64,000 bases of DNA from Paralvinella palmiformis (GCA_025642065.1 JAODUP010000152.1:283001-347000), one strand, 5' to 3'; positions 1 to 12,240 are shown, counted from the first letter of the stretch. The notes: generated from the letters alone by a model not told the origin. Translations and numbers: made by a program.

Positions 1-546
1 CACAGACACGATGTTAATTATCTCTTGTCTTCAATCCTAAAAGGATCAGGTGATAAATCTTTGGAAATCTCGAAGGGTTCACATGGAAAATCTGGCTGGG
101 AATCTCTGAAAACAAAAAGTATTAATACGAATGAACGTATGTACCGGCTACACTAACACCTGGTTACTAGCATCTTGTTACATCTGTGATAGAAAATATC
201 AGTTGCCTATTATATGATACATCTGATTAAATGATTAATCGTCTTCTGTAACCTCAGAATAGTATAAGTTGGACGAGGTTAAATCCGTAGACTGTTATCA
301 TATCACCCCAATTCTCAAAATATTAATTTGGCCGGCAGTCAGGTAGGATATTAATTTCAATAATTTACTAACGATTTGTAAATATATTAATACCATTCAG
401 AAAACGAACTACTTTTAAAGTGAATAATACGTCGATAAATTGTGTATATTTAAAGTCTTAAATACTTAAATTGATGCTTAAAGTGACATTCACTTTAAAT
501 TCAGCGGAAAGGGGCTCAAATAGATAATACAATATAGACTAAGCTA

Positions 547-552
<6 letters not shown>

Positions 553-619
<67 letters not shown>
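553..619. repeat. (AT)n microsatellite
   Basis: About 65 bp of alternating A and T with one TTT interruption near 583. Reading frames through it give only Ile-Tyr repeats. Confidence 0.97.
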
Positions 620-624
<5 letters not shown>

Positions 625-1769
625 TCTTGACAACAGTGATTGTCTGGTAGATAGAACTGATGAAGAAAAATCACTGTTGACACTAAATAAAGAAGCATAG
701 CCAGACTTATCCATATAAATACTATACTGATGGCAAAGTAAATTACGTGTCTGGAGAGTTGGATGTGAAGGGTTGTTCATTTCTTATACACCTAAGTGCC
801 ACTTAATTCTATACAAGTCCAATGTGTCTAGATCAACACGTGTGATAAGGCTCTAACAGATGCCAGCACTTACAAAGACCAATACATAACCATGACTTAC
901 TATTGGTATAGAAGTGATAACCGTTCACATATTACAACTCCAAAATATAGTTTCGTCACGGCATCACTTATCTACATAATAAAGATTGATAGATGCCTGT
1001 CACAATGTCATATACAGGAACCGGTAATCAGATAATCTGTCGGATTGTATTATAATCAGGAAATTAATCAAAATACTGTCAGTGAACATCTTCATCGGAT
1101 GATAAAACGTCATAAAAGATCTTTTTGCATCTAATAAGACAGATATTGCATTTTTGGTAAAAATACTGGTTTGTTAGAATGTAAATTTTTTACTTCTCAT
1201 CTATCATTTTCGAAAAAACAAAACATCATTAATTTGTAAAGATAATGTAAGCAAAAACTGTTCTTGGCTTAAATTATGAAGACGGTAAATAAATGGCTGT
1301 TGATATTAGCTGAAAAATATGATGCCAATCACAAATGAGCTGCCACGTATATAAAGATGGAAACAGCTCTGTTTGAACACCTGTATGACATATGTTGTTG
1401 TTATGGTGTTCTTGGTTACGATATGGTCATAACAAAAACACACAAGCTTGAAAAAGCTCGATGTAACAAGCTTCAGTTGTTCGCGTGGATAATTTGGTCG
1501 TTTGAAATAATATCATCAATTTCGTATTAAGTAGTTCATCAAGTGCAAGCGCTGTTAATGGTGACGTTGATGATAATGTTCCACTCACGTGAATTATTAT
1601 CTTGAACACAATCACGATTACAAAAGTAGAATATTGATGATAGCAGTAAACTTTGTTTCTTATTATAGTTGGAAGGTGTCCATCTGGATACTATACCATA
1701 TATCATTCAACATAAGAAACTTATATAGGTTACTTGAATTACATTATGATTGTTGTATGATTACGGTGA

Positions 1770-1770
<1 letters not shown>

Positions 1771-1868
<98 letters not shown>
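1771..1868. repeat. Compound (AT)n-(GA)n microsatellite
   Basis: About 34 bp of (TA)n passes directly into about 60 bp of (GA)n and ends in a run of G. The open frames over it are low-complexity artefacts. Confidence 0.97.
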
Positions 1869-2332
1869 AGCATCCTATTAATAATACAGTGGCTTATATA
1901 TTTAAAACAAAATCTTCTCGGTTTCATTATGTAATAATTTACTTTATTTGTATAATTAATTTTCTTTAGATTTGCATTAGCCTTTGAAATAATAAAAAAA
2001 AATTCCTCGTGATCTCCCTAAATAACACGTAATGTTCTATGTCCTAATGAACTGACTTAGACATGTCCTAACTAACAGTTAACTATCTCTTCTTCTGTAA
2101 GTTAGTCTGTATGTCTATCTTCAACTTAACTATCTATATTAACGTTTTATATATTATTAAAGAAGGACTATCATAGCTATTTGACTGTCAATATTATCAT
2201 GTAATATTAGAAGGAGGCGAAGAAAAAAATCCGGTGAATGGTATATATAAACAATAATGTTTGTTATGATATAATACTTGAGACAAATAAGGAACATTAG
2301 ACGGACAGACAGAAATATAGTTAAAAGGACAT

Positions 2333-2335
<3 letters not shown>

Positions 2336-2399
<64 letters not shown>
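2336..2399. repeat. (AT)n microsatellite
   Basis: An uninterrupted run of about 62 bp of alternating A and T, roughly 80 bp downstream of the stop codon of the minus-strand membrane-protein gene. Confidence 0.97.
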
Positions 2400-2400
<1 letters not shown>

Positions 2401-2480
2401 TTTTCCGTACATACATGATGAATTCCAATGATCTCGTAATTTCCTTGACTTCTATCATAACAAAGTAGCATCTGTCTCTA

Positions 2481-2774
2481 TTATCTCATTATCTCAGTAA
2501 ATTCACTTGTTAAAGTTTCTCCTTCCACATATTTTACACGAACACTGACGTCATTACCTGTCTGTGGTCTATGTATAACGTAATAACACCAGATGCCACC
2601 AGTAGAAATACACGTAGCACCGAGACACAATGATATCACGGCCATTATTATCCACAAAGGTGCCTTCAGTCCAAAAGAGATAAGACTAAATACAGTTCCA
2701 CAGGTAAGCATGATGAATCCGAACGTTATCTGAGATAGTTGTATCTTATACGGAAATGATCTTATCCAATCCAT
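2481..2774 (-). CDS. Small two-helix membrane protein, copy 1
   Basis: A 97-residue ORF starting Met-Asp-Trp-Ile-Arg-Ser-Phe-Pro-Tyr-Lys. An in-frame TAG lies eight codons upstream of the ATG, so the start is well defined. Two hydrophobic segments, about residues 11-35 and 40-67, are joined by a short Gly-Leu-Lys loop and should cross the membrane as a hairpin. The second ends in IWCYYVI. A polar, acidic tail of about 30 residues follows. The strongest support for a real gene is a paralogue at 11835-12116 with the same start, the same helix layout and near-identical motifs (TCG.VF.LIS.GL, LWIIMA.ISL.LG.TCI), plus a pseudogene near 45.6 kb. I do not recognise the family. Subcellular site and function are unknown. 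Confidence 0.72.
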   Translation of the reverse strand: MDWIRSFPYKIQLSQITFGFIMLTCGTVFSLISFGLKAPLWIIMAVISLCLGATCISTGGIWCYYVIHRPQTGNDVSVRVKYVEGETLTSEFTEIMR

Positions 2775-3042
2775 GGAGGATTTTCTTTCCAGCTAACCGT
2801 CTAATACTGTCGTTATCATCCACAATACACACATGGTAAAGTTCATCGGAATATAAAATGATGTCTCTCGCTAATTGGGAAAAGTTTGATTTGACATCGT
2901 CGTCCTGATATCCACGTTTGCCAAGTTTAAATAGTTTCTTTTTTTTATTACATTCGAAATTAGACACTAAAATATTCAATAACATACATAATAAGTATAT
3001 ACCTTCTAATTGAATGTCGTTAGTTAACACGTACCATATCAA
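2746..3042 (-). other. Open frame overlapping the copy-1 start; possible upstream exon
   Basis: An open frame of about 98 codons, in a different phase from copy 1, covers its 5' region. It translates to a protein-like, Asp- and Lys-rich sequence (for example LARDIILYSDELYHVCIVDD) rather than low-complexity AT product. It could be part of the 5' exon, a leftover exon of another gene, or chance. Copy 2 has no matching long frame upstream, which argues against it being conserved in the family. A GGTATATA donor-like site lies near 3002. Confidence 0.25.
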
Positions 3043-3199
3043 CTGTTGTCTGTATTCTACAAGTGAGCAGGTAGTATATCCCCGACAGTAACCGTTCAGA
3101 AAAGATACTGTTATCCGACTAGATGTGCCCTTCCATCATATTCATATAGCGATCCTGTATGGAGATCCTCTACAACGTATTCAGGGATATCATCGGCTC

Positions 3200-3370
3200 C
3201 GTGACCACTCTCTCAGACCGGAAGTGCCATTTAGTCGGCAGGCTTAAGACTTCCCCTAAAACCACTTCTATTCTTTACGTTAGAGCGTCGTATTGCTGCT
3301 GCTGAAGACGCTGACTGACTAATACAGAACACAGTTTGTAAAGCCTGGTATATAACCGAGCTACATCGTT
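3200..3370 (-). promoter_or_regulatory. Conserved upstream block of copy 1 (ETS-like cores)
   Basis: The stretch with GACCGGAAGTGCCATTTAG on the plus strand recurs with substitutions near 12.69 kb and 46.24 kb, always 0.4-0.7 kb upstream of a member of the two-helix protein family. CCGGAAGT is a textbook ETS/GABP core, and CTTCC cores follow within 30 bp. The match continues for about 120 bp (GCTGCTGAAG, then AAAGCC.GGTATATAA). I read it as the promoter and first non-coding exon; transcription has not been shown. Confidence 0.5.
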
Positions 3371-4240
3371 GTGGTATCGGGCTATGGCATACGGTCTATC
3401 GCTGGTTGTCAACACTCTGAGTAAAAACATTCAGATTAGAGTTACCAAACTAATAACACATCTGGGATAGTGTTATTGATCAATATATTTCTCTTGTAGT
3501 CCAGGATCAGATATGCTAATGTATTAACCAAAGATTCAATAAATAATCTTACGATTCCAGAATAAGAGCATTTTCTTTAGGTACCACTCGATACTTGTTA
3601 TGTGCATACTGTTTATGTTAGTCTACCTTTATTATTGTAAGTCCGATTCCTTTATCAAATTAATACAAATATTTGAAAATGATAAAGTTATAAAGTGTTT
3701 TATTGTATCTAGCACGTTTTACATATGTATAAATACTTCCATACACATATTAGGTGATGTAATGAATTTCGAATCAAAAACTGTCTTGTCTTTAACTAGT
3801 CGTGTTATTCCTCTTCGTGTCGGATTGTAAAGGAAAGAGCAAAACAAGCAACGTTATATTCCTTATACGTAAAACAAATTTATATAACGTCTTTCAAAAT
3901 ACTTCATGGATGGAAATTGGGTTGCATGAATCAGGTAATAATGGTTTAATTGTTTAGCCAGTAACAGATATGTTACTTTGTACTCGAGCATATTTTTAAT
4001 CAATCAATCAGTCAATTGATTGATCAATGAATATGTGTATTCTCGCTTAGGGGAAGGAATATATCTAATCCAAATTACAAAATCTAAATATTATAAATAT
4101 AGGATTATACGCAAGATTAAATAACGGTTTTATTCAGCTTAGATCCTGTCTAAGCCCTGAAATTTGTATTGATTGTTAGTTGTGTAATTACTATTCAGCA
4201 TACTGTAGCATTAAAAAAGCGTCTTAAGTCACAAAACCTA
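3371..4240. other. Intergenic, nothing recognised
   Basis: AT-rich sequence with one 76-codon open frame at 3600-3830 that has no recognisable motif and hydrophobic, AT-driven composition. No repeat family was recognised. Confidence 0.5.
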
Positions 4241-4249
4241 CATCTAAAT

Positions 4250-6801
4250 AATTATTATTATTATTATTTATAATATATGCCGGCAACCTATTCCACAAAG
4301 TGGGGGCTGCAACACTATAAACGCACAATCACCATATGAATTGAGCCGAGACACTGGCACCTGCAATAGTATCTGACTGGATGACTTTCTAATTGTCATT
4401 GATAGATTTATAAGTTATTAATAAAATCGTGAAATGGATACGCTGTACAACAGGTAGCTAATGTATGTTTTGAAGAATTGGGTGATATGATCATATTTTC
4501 GAGTATTTGTCACTATGCTAGCTGCACCATTCTGAATTATCTGCAGGCGATTAATGTTATAATCAGATATACCATAAAATAGAGAGTTACAATAGTCTAT
4601 ACGAGATGTCACAAACGCGTTAGTAGTCGCAGATACACCTATCTGTAATGCTGGTCTCTATAGGGAGTTCACACAATGTGGTGATGTCAAATATAAAATA
4701 TTTGTTTTATTATCATTTAGTCTTACATAATCTTTAGTCATCCAGAGCCGAATATCAACAATACAGTGTTCCAAATTATTCAAGGAAGAGGAGAAATTTA
4801 ACTCATTTTCAGGATCCAGTAATATATACAGCTGTGTGTCATCAGCATACAAGTGATATTTAACCCTCTATCGCTGCGCATTCATCCCAGAAGGACGGGT
4901 ATACATGGTGAAAACCAGAGGACAAAGAGCTGAACCTTATGTTACACGAGATAAAAAAAACTGAACGTGAGGTAAAATATCATGAACAGACACTCTCCGG
5001 GAGCGTTGTTCCAGATAGGATCGAAAGTATTCAAGTACTTTACCTGACAGACCAAACATGTATTTTAACCTAGAGAAAAGTAAATTATGGTCAAATGTAT
5101 CAAATGCAGCAGACAGGGTCTGTCATTGTTTACAATATTACAGTCCAAACTCATATATTTTATTAATGGTTTTACAAGGGCAGCTTTCATGGATCTTGGG
5201 AAAATACCCAGATATAATGATTTATTAACTATATTTGTAATTGGGCTTATCAGAAATCCAGACAATCTTTCACAAGCCATGTAGGCATAGGGTCAACTGC
5301 ACAGAAAGCATTAGATGACATTTTCAGCAACTGTCTGATATCAGTCTCTGTAAAAGGCTCAAATGTATCCATCATGGACATGCAGGACTTTTCTACCAAT
5401 GACTTACCCTGTCATAAGGTGATGGAAGGGAACCCACCATGTATATTTCAAAAATTTGACATAAGAAGTTATTAAATCAATGGGCCATATCTTTATCTGA
5501 GTTGATAATATTTGGAAGGACAGTTTGACTTTTATTAAAAAACTTTATTCACAAGACTGAAAACAGTCCTTTGATTTCCCTTGGATGCTTTGATCTTTTT
5601 ATTATAATATTCTGCTATAGCAGGGCACGGGTATTTTAACTAGAATGTTACTGACCTTGAACATTTCATCATGAATACACAACCTGGTCCTGTTGCACAG
5701 CCGCACACAATACCTTCTGTGTCTCTGGAGCTTATATGTTCTTATTTTACCATGGAGTTGGTCTTATTTCATTTGTCCTTAAATGTGCATGCTCATCTAC
5801 AATATATTTCAATATACTATCAAAGAGATCCACAATATGATCCGCATCATCCGGTAGATCCAAAACCAGAAAAGAGACATGCAGATCAGCAAGAAAGGGT
5901 TCCTTATTAATCGACTTATATGTTCTATATGAAATAACCTTAGCTGAAACAAATGTTAATAAAGAAATGAGCTGACAGCATAGAAGACACAGACACTTCC
6001 TTAATCAAATTGTCATCATCACGGGAGATGACAAGATCTACGATGTAACCATGTCTGTGTGTTCTTTCTTGGACATGCTGCCTGAGATGGGCAGATATAA
6101 GATTGTCAGCCAGTTGTTTCGTATCTACATTCCTCTGGCAGTCTCAATTTTTATTGAAATCACCTAAGAACTGGCCATTATTGATAGCAAGAGAGTCAAC
6201 AAATTCCGAAAATTCTTTGAAGAAATCTGCTGCTTTCAGACCATTTTCTTAGTGGGATGTAATCGACAGGTAATAGCTATCCAAACCTTATCATCCCAGA
6301 TACAAAAGTCATTTGGTAATTTTCAAAAGACTTAGCCTAAAAGCGCAAATGGGTTTCACACTTCAAAGAATCACGGAGAAGAATGCCGACTCCCCACCTT
6401 TCTTGTGAATCCGAGCTGCATGATGGAATGAATATCCAGCTGGAGTCACATCACCAACAATTTTCTGGTTTGAAACATTACCAGTCAGCCAAGTCTCTGT
6501 AATGACAAGAGCATCAAGATCCATATCCTTAACAACGTCAGATATTTCATCAGATTTTTTAGATTGACTGACAATTTATAAGACCAATACTTACATTTTG
6601 TACACCTAAGTCATTATATGATGTTATTGGCACATTGATAAAATTACTTGCATCAGACCCCATTTGCTTTGGGTGCTTTGCACTACGTGAGCGCATCACT
6701 AAACAAATGGTGTTACCACCATGGGATCGTAAGGCCAGCAACTTTTCCCTTGTATAATTCATTCTAATTATAGAAAGAAAATAAGTGAAAATCATGCACA
6801 A
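4250..6801 (-). mobile_element. Decayed L2/CR1-like LINE, family A, near full length
   Basis: A minus-strand non-LTR retrotransposon read in pieces because of frameshifts and stops. From its 5' side: a segment ending IGLINCQSI (6559-6801), then an endonuclease region (about 6560-6130) with ITETWL and a Gly-Gly run; the endonuclease-RT linker; RT start (5065-5280); a YADDTQLY polymerase box at about 4835-4852; the C-terminal DYCNSLFYG..NINRLQIIQN segment (4418-4612); and a region resembling the terminal YG..F of these proteins near 4340. A short (TTA)n run near 4255-4270 is the likely tail. Other pieces of the family lie at 18.95-19.95, 57.2-57.97 and 58.6-59.26 kb. The element cannot be active. 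Confidence 0.8.
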
Positions 6802-6839
6802 GTAAAAACCGAGTTATTATGGTAAACACTGGAGTGAGT

Positions 6840-7844
6840 GGGCGATAATATACCGAGTTCAAATGATAGTTAAAGAAAACACAAGAAATACAAAATAACT
6901 AAATATAATCAACTTATATTAATATAAATTAAATATATATTACATAATATGCAGAATATACCAATTTCACAGGTGTAACGTATCTAATAGCTGAACTCTC
7001 CGAACAATATTCTGCTCCCATTACACTGAGAGCCGGTCGTACTTCCATGGGCTCAATTCCAATTTGGAATATCGACTTTGCAGTATCGTTGATGTTATTA
7101 TAACAACAACATGAATAACGCCATTAATATATAAAGAACAAGACAGATTCAAATTATATTCATCAAATTCATATTTAGCTTGCAGCAAAAACGTAGTAGT
7201 CCTGTAAACATCGTATTAGTGGCTTTATTTTGGTTTATGTAAATCATTAATTTGTACTAAATCACTAATATGTAAATCACGAATTTTTAAATCAGTAATT
7301 TGTATGATTCAGCTTGATAAATCTATTATCAGCCTGTTTCATCTATTAAGGATTTGTATATAGCATGTTAATATTTATTCTAACAGATATTTCAGTTTTT
7401 AAAAATGGCAGATACCTATGTCTCACCTTGACAACAGGAACTATTCTACTTAGAATAGCACCTATGGTATACAAAATCAATTATTTAATTAATAAACATT
7501 GGAATGAAAACATATTCCGAGTGACATCTTTAGCTATGTCATGATTCTTTTAGAAGTACAATGTTGCTACAAATAGTCATACAATTATGTAAAATGACCC
7601 CCTCTGGTACAAGAACAATTTTCAAAGCACATGAAGATAACAAAAGGAGCAATTACATAGTTACTGTAATTGGTGTGAATTCGAACTCCAATACGGCGCT
7701 GAGATTGGTAATACACAGTTGAACAATTCCAAGTTATAATGAGAATACCATACAGAATGGTCTTCCTTTTACATTGAACCATTTCGCAGCTAACCATGAT
7801 ATACATCGAGATGCCTTCAGGTGCATTATTTGATGAATCAGTAA
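6840..7844. other. Intergenic, nothing recognised
   Basis: AT-rich, with short repeated phrases around 7230-7320 (aaatcac/aatttgta). Open frames overlapping the (AAT)n array at its right end are not genes. No transposon or gene was recognised. Confidence 0.5.
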
Positions 7845-7845
7845 C

Positions 7846-7891
<46 letters not shown>

Positions 7892-8155
7892 GCCGAAATG
7901 GCTGTTTTTACGTGGCTGGCAACCTCGAATGAGGGAGACACATATGGTCTTTAACTTATAGCTTCCCCACGGAGACTAATTCTAAATAAATTTAGAATTT
8001 AGAATATACGGCATGTTCGGTGGAGAAAACCTTGCCAGTTGCCTCCTCCTACTATAGTGCCACGGCTGAGGCGCGAACCTGAGACCTCCCGCACAGAATG
8101 ACCATAGCCCTAGGTAAATAGGCTCACGCTCTACCCATGAGGCTAAAGAGTTAAA
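7845..8155 (-). mobile_element. tRNA-derived SINE (family 1) with (ATT)n tail
   Basis: On the minus strand the head reads TAGCCTCATGGGTAGAGC (pol III box A-like) near 8145-8125 and GGTTCGCGCC (box B-like) near 8070. A body of about 200 bp follows, and the element ends at a small stem-loop (AGCC-ATTTC-GGCT) abutting about 45 bp of (ATT)n. A tRNA-like head, an unrelated body and a simple-repeat tail are the standard SINE layout. The (ATT)n tail matches the LINE tails in this window, suggesting borrowed LINE machinery. I could not assign a named family. Confidence 0.7.
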
Positions 8156-8269
8156 ATTTATAGAATTAATTGTATAATTATGCATGCTTCACCACATGCA
8201 CATAAAACACACTTAAGAAAATGTGGTTCTAACGACTAAAATACTCACTCTTTTGTTCACACGCTTGCT

Positions 8270-8330
8270 CTCTCTCTCACACGATCGCTCACTCACTCAT
8301 TCATTCCTCACTCATTCATACCAGGTGAGT
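8270..8330. repeat. Degenerate (CTCA)n/(CATT)n repeat
   Basis: Imperfect tetranucleotide repeats of CTCACTCA and CATTCATT type. Confidence 0.7.
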
Positions 8331-8719
8331 ATTTTTGTGTGCATCTCCGAGTTATTTTGTTCAGTCACTCATTCAGTCAGATATTGTGGTCCGATATTTT
8401 AGCTGAAAACTACTCTGTAATGATTGATTTGAAAAGAAATGGTCCTGGGTATATTTTTGTTCTACAAGAAGAACTTACTGTGTAAACATTTATTGAATAT
8501 GTGCAAGAACATTTTTATCAGAGAAATGGCAAAATATCATTTAAAATTTGAGAAACTTAAAATCGTTTTATAGGATAAATTATTTTCAAAGATCATTTAA
8601 AAGATTTAGAAAAAGATGAGCTATGCCATGAAATATTTGTTTAATATATTTAAAATTGTATTATAATTAGATTATTGTAAACAAATAAATATGATTCTTT
8701 GACGCTATTATAGTAAATA

Positions 8720-8804
<85 letters not shown>

Positions 8805-8825
8805 TTTTATATAGTGTGTGTGGTA

Positions 8826-8892
<67 letters not shown>
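8720..8892. repeat. Two (AT)n arrays split by a short spacer
   Basis: About 78 bp of (AT)n, a spacer containing GTGTGTGTGG, then about 60 bp more of (AT)n. Confidence 0.97.
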
Positions 8893-8894
<2 letters not shown>

Positions 8895-9860
8895 TCAGTC
8901 AAATCCTACTTGATGTAACACAGAAGACCATGATAAGCCAATCTTAACCGAACTCATTTATCCTTGATGTATGGCTCGCAGCTTTCAGAAACGATGGATT
9001 AACCCTCTAGCTTCTATAGGGTAGAGTATTGAATAACAGGCTTAAAATTAGGTCTAATTCATTAATTATTTGTTGGTTTATTAGATGTTTAATATGGATG
9101 GAGGTGAATGTCTCTCAACTCCAATTATGACTTTGAATAGGCCACAAGATGGTTGTAACGAAATCAATAAAACATTTGAATGAGCAAGTAAGTGGATGTG
9201 AGTGAGTGAGTGAGTGAGTAAGTGGGTGGGTCGGTGAGTTAGTGAGTGAGTGAGTGAGTGTATCAGTTAATTAATACGTCATTTAGTGAACCAGTAACTC
9301 CATATTACTGCTCATTGGCCTCCTAACAATAAGTGATATATAGGTGATAGATTTACGGAAGTCCCATTTTACTATGTGACACATTTATATATATCGGTTA
9401 TCATGATTACAAGAGAAGGCTTTAGCTCAACAATTATCATTCACCTTTCAATTTTTGTCAATTAAACTAATAAACATTGCCATGTCTGGTAATTTATGTT
9501 ATCCGAGTTGATTACATCCATGACTGATAACAAATTCATCCCGCTAAAATGCCATGGATATGGATTGAAATCCTACCTTCAACACATGATCCACATTATT
9601 AGATATTCAAGGATAGTTTGATGTCTTTACGAGCTACTGTGCATAGCGGTAGAATGCGGATGAAGCGTTAATCTTATAAAGTCATCCACAGATTATTTAC
9701 ACGAGTCTTTTGGAATTCCTGCATCTCCTCGACCTCTAAGTTACACATATGTACCGAGAATAAATCATAAATGATATAACATTAACGAATGTTGTGCACA
9801 TACATGTAACGTACTCGTGAAGAACGAAAGTACATTTAATCTAAGCGCAAAAGGGAACAT
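8893..9860. other. Intergenic with (GTGA)n repeat
   Basis: No gene seen. A degenerate (GTGA)n run at about 9200-9260 is the only clear structure. Confidence 0.55.
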
Positions 9861-9864
9861 TTAA

Positions 9865-10592
9865 CACCAGTTCGTTCTAGCTGCACTGGCTTCTCGTTCA
9901 GTTTTGACGGTACCAAAAGCCACACAGCAGTATACGAAGACAAATCCTTCCGAAAGTTAGCTTCTAGACTGTGGATTAATTTGCCAAACCGTTTTAAACT
10001 TGCAGGAAATAACGAAATATTGAGTAAGCTTCTTTAAAGCTTATAAGAAAATGTGGCATTTTATATTTTCGATGACAAACTATTTGCTGATCTGAACGTT
10101 CAGTCAAATATCACAAAGGGATTAATATCTACAGGACAACTCAAATAGAAAATCCTTTGAAAATTACTCTAGCTTCTTACAGCGTACTCAGACATATTTG
10201 GGTGTAGGACCAAATATTTCTAAATCTTCTTTGTATTCCCATGAAATTACTGTTTTTTTAAAAATAAATAACAATGTACTTTCCCTAAATTCTTTTTATC
10301 TTGAAATAGCGTAATTGACGCTTAAAGAACGCCGAACTTGCAAAACGAAGCTTAGCATTCGCTGATTGGATTAAATGGAGTGACAATGGAATGATACTGA
10401 AGGTTCATATTTGTCTATTATGTAAAGTCCATTTAATAATATTTGAAATATAATGTGACCTGCTGGTGTAACAGCTTCTCTTTAAAATAATTTGGGGTAT
10501 TATTATATTACATATTATTTGTACAGCGCCTTTGAATGGCTCCTGCTAGAAAGGGCGCTTTATTAAATATACATTTTTATTATTATTATTAT
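9865..10592 (+). mobile_element. 3' end of LINE family A with stem-loop and (ATT)n tail
   Basis: Near 9920-10020 the plus strand encodes a LINE C-terminus (SHTAVYEDKSFRKLASRLW, then a Leu-Pro-Asn turn). About 500 bp of 3' UTR leads to AGCGCC-loop-GGCGCT at about 10525-10551 and a (TTATT)n tail. The same terminal block occurs at 40.8 and 57.9 kb; the last is attached to family-A coding sequence, which assigns the family. The 5' part is missing, the usual result of truncated target-primed reverse transcription. Confidence 0.72.
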
Positions 10593-10599
10593 TAAAATA

Positions 10600-11555
10600 T
10601 ATCCAAGTTTACATCGATCTGCAATCGTAAAAATAGAATGTTTTAGGACATATACAATATTTAAAGCATGAACTAGCCATGGATTGCAACGAAATATAAC
10701 TCCAATGGTACATATTAAACATTTTAAATGGCTTAAAGAAATTGATGATCACTATTTCAACGCTAAGGTACATTTATTATTATTCAATGTTTTCCCTTGT
10801 AATGTATGGCTGTGTTGTAATTTTAGCATATTTAGTATATTACTTAACATATTTAAATAATTATATTCTGTGCTATATTTCAAAATGCTGTATTATAAGA
10901 AGTGTTGCAATGCAAAAACATCCTGCTAATTTATATTGGTTAATGGTATTCAGCGTGATGTATTCTCATGCGTTTTTACCTTTTTCTCAAATAATATTCC
11001 TGGTTATTATTCGTTTTAAAACTAAACTGAAATTATGGCTTTGTCTTGTCGACCTACTCTGAGTCGGGTAAATGTGCATTTAATCACTCAGAAAATAATG
11101 TAAGCGAAAATAATGAGTTTATTTTGTTAATACATGAAAACATTAGAGATAAAGCTAGAAAGATAAGATAAATCCCAAAATACAAAATTGAACTTTATAG
11201 CAATATATTTTGTTTGACTAATGATTAACGTAAAAGAAGTGGATTGTGTTAAAATGAACAATGGCTGCCCACTTCATCCAAACATTGCTATTAGTTATTA
11301 CAATAAAGAAGAAAGTGATAAGAACATTAAAGACGCTTTATACGCTTACGCTCAAACGACCCATTTCTATATAATAATGGCCAATATTTTGGCCATTTCC
11401 ATGGGAAAGAAACTACTAATTTATCCTTTAAATACAATCACTTTAACTAAACTTCTTACACACAAACACACACACAAAAAAAAAAAAATATATGTGCTAC
11501 AAACAAAGTGGCTTGTATAATGTTATTTTTTATATATCATATACAAAATATATAT
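10600..11555. other. Intergenic; two unsupported open frames
   Basis: Frames at 10742-11062 and 11221-11520 are open for about 100 codons, but composition is AT-driven and no motif is visible. The second runs through a CACACA/AAAA tract. Confidence 0.45.
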
Positions 11556-11558
11556 AAA

Positions 11559-11595
<37 letters not shown>

Positions 11596-11602
11596 ATAAT
11601 TA
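11556..11602. repeat. (AT)n microsatellite
   Basis: About 45 bp of (AT)n with interruptions. Confidence 0.9.
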
Positions 11603-11834
11603 AGCAGACGATGATTATCTAGATGCTATTTAGTATGCTTTGAACACTTTGCTTTCGTTATTAACGTACATCTTGTCAGGAAATAAAAACAAAACAACAA
11701 CAAGCCAAATGATACATATAGATGTAAGATTACCTTTAATAAAATTACGCCGAGTTACTGGTGACTAATGTATGTATTCCCATAGAGTAATTATTTTCTT
11801 ATATAACCAGGTTATATCTGTAGATATTATCTCA

Positions 11835-12116
11835 TTAGTTCAGTAATATTGTCACTGTCTCTCCTTCCTCATTGTCCACATGACAACTGACGTTATTATT
11901 TCGGTGCGATGTTTGTATGACGTAATAACACCAGATAGCACCAACCAATATACAGGTAACACCAAGAGACAATGATATCAATGCCATTATTATCCATAGT
12001 TGTTCATCCAATCCTACGGAGATAAGATAAAACACTGATCCACAGGTAAATATCTTGAATCCCAGAATGAGCAAAACGACTTGTATCTTGTAGGGGAATG
12101 TTTTGATCCAATCCAT
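11835..12116 (-). CDS. Small two-helix membrane protein, copy 2
   Basis: A 93-residue product from ATG at 12116 (Met-Asp-Trp-Ile-Lys-Thr-Phe-Pro-Tyr-Lys), paralogous to 2481-2774. Hydrophobic helices lie at about residues 11-35 and 40-67. The shared core is LWIIMALISLSLGVTCI, with Gly-Ala-Ile-Trp-Cys-Tyr-Tyr-Val-Ile at the end of the second helix and an acidic tail (NEEGETVT). The frame stays open upstream to about 12182, but the shared start argues for the ATG at 12116. A pyrimidine tract and TTGCAG at 12217-12222 look like a splice acceptor about 100 bp upstream, and the broken third copy keeps it. So I infer a spliced gene with a non-coding first exon. Intact reading frame and paralogy support function, but its role is unknown. 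Confidence 0.75.
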   Translation of the reverse strand: MDWIKTFPYKIQVVLLILGFKIFTCGSVFYLISVGLDEQLWIIMALISLSLGVTCILVGAIWCYYVIQTSHRNNNVSCHVDNEEGETVTILLN

Positions 12117-12216
12117 GGGAGTAACTTTTCTCTTGGACAGCCTATTGTTGCTAACGAACATACAACATAGAGGTCTACTCACAAGAAGTTGTATTGTTCT
12201 GTAAAGTGCAATTACA

Positions 12217-12240
12217 CTGCAAGAAAAAAAAATCTCTCAG
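12217..12240 (-). other. Predicted splice acceptor of copy 2
   Basis: On the minus strand a run of eight or more T is followed by CTTGCAG, with the exon starting at 12216. Copy 3 has TTTTCTTCTCGCAG at the equivalent place (about 45874-45887). Confidence 0.55.

Larger units (their letters stand above)
1..2480. other. Gene-free AT-rich stretch
   Basis: No gene could be supported here. The open frames are short or are translations of dinucleotide arrays. Three long microsatellites, listed separately, lie in it. Its right edge is the 3' end of the first membrane-protein gene. Confidence 0.6.

Noticed and set aside
516..780. Open frames with long Ile-Tyr runs here and at about ten other places
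   Set aside because: They are translations of (AT)n microsatellites, open in several frames at once, with no conserved flanking protein.
10742..11062. 106-codon hydrophobic frame resembling a membrane protein
   Set aside because: Composition follows from T-rich DNA, no motif, and no paralogue in the window.
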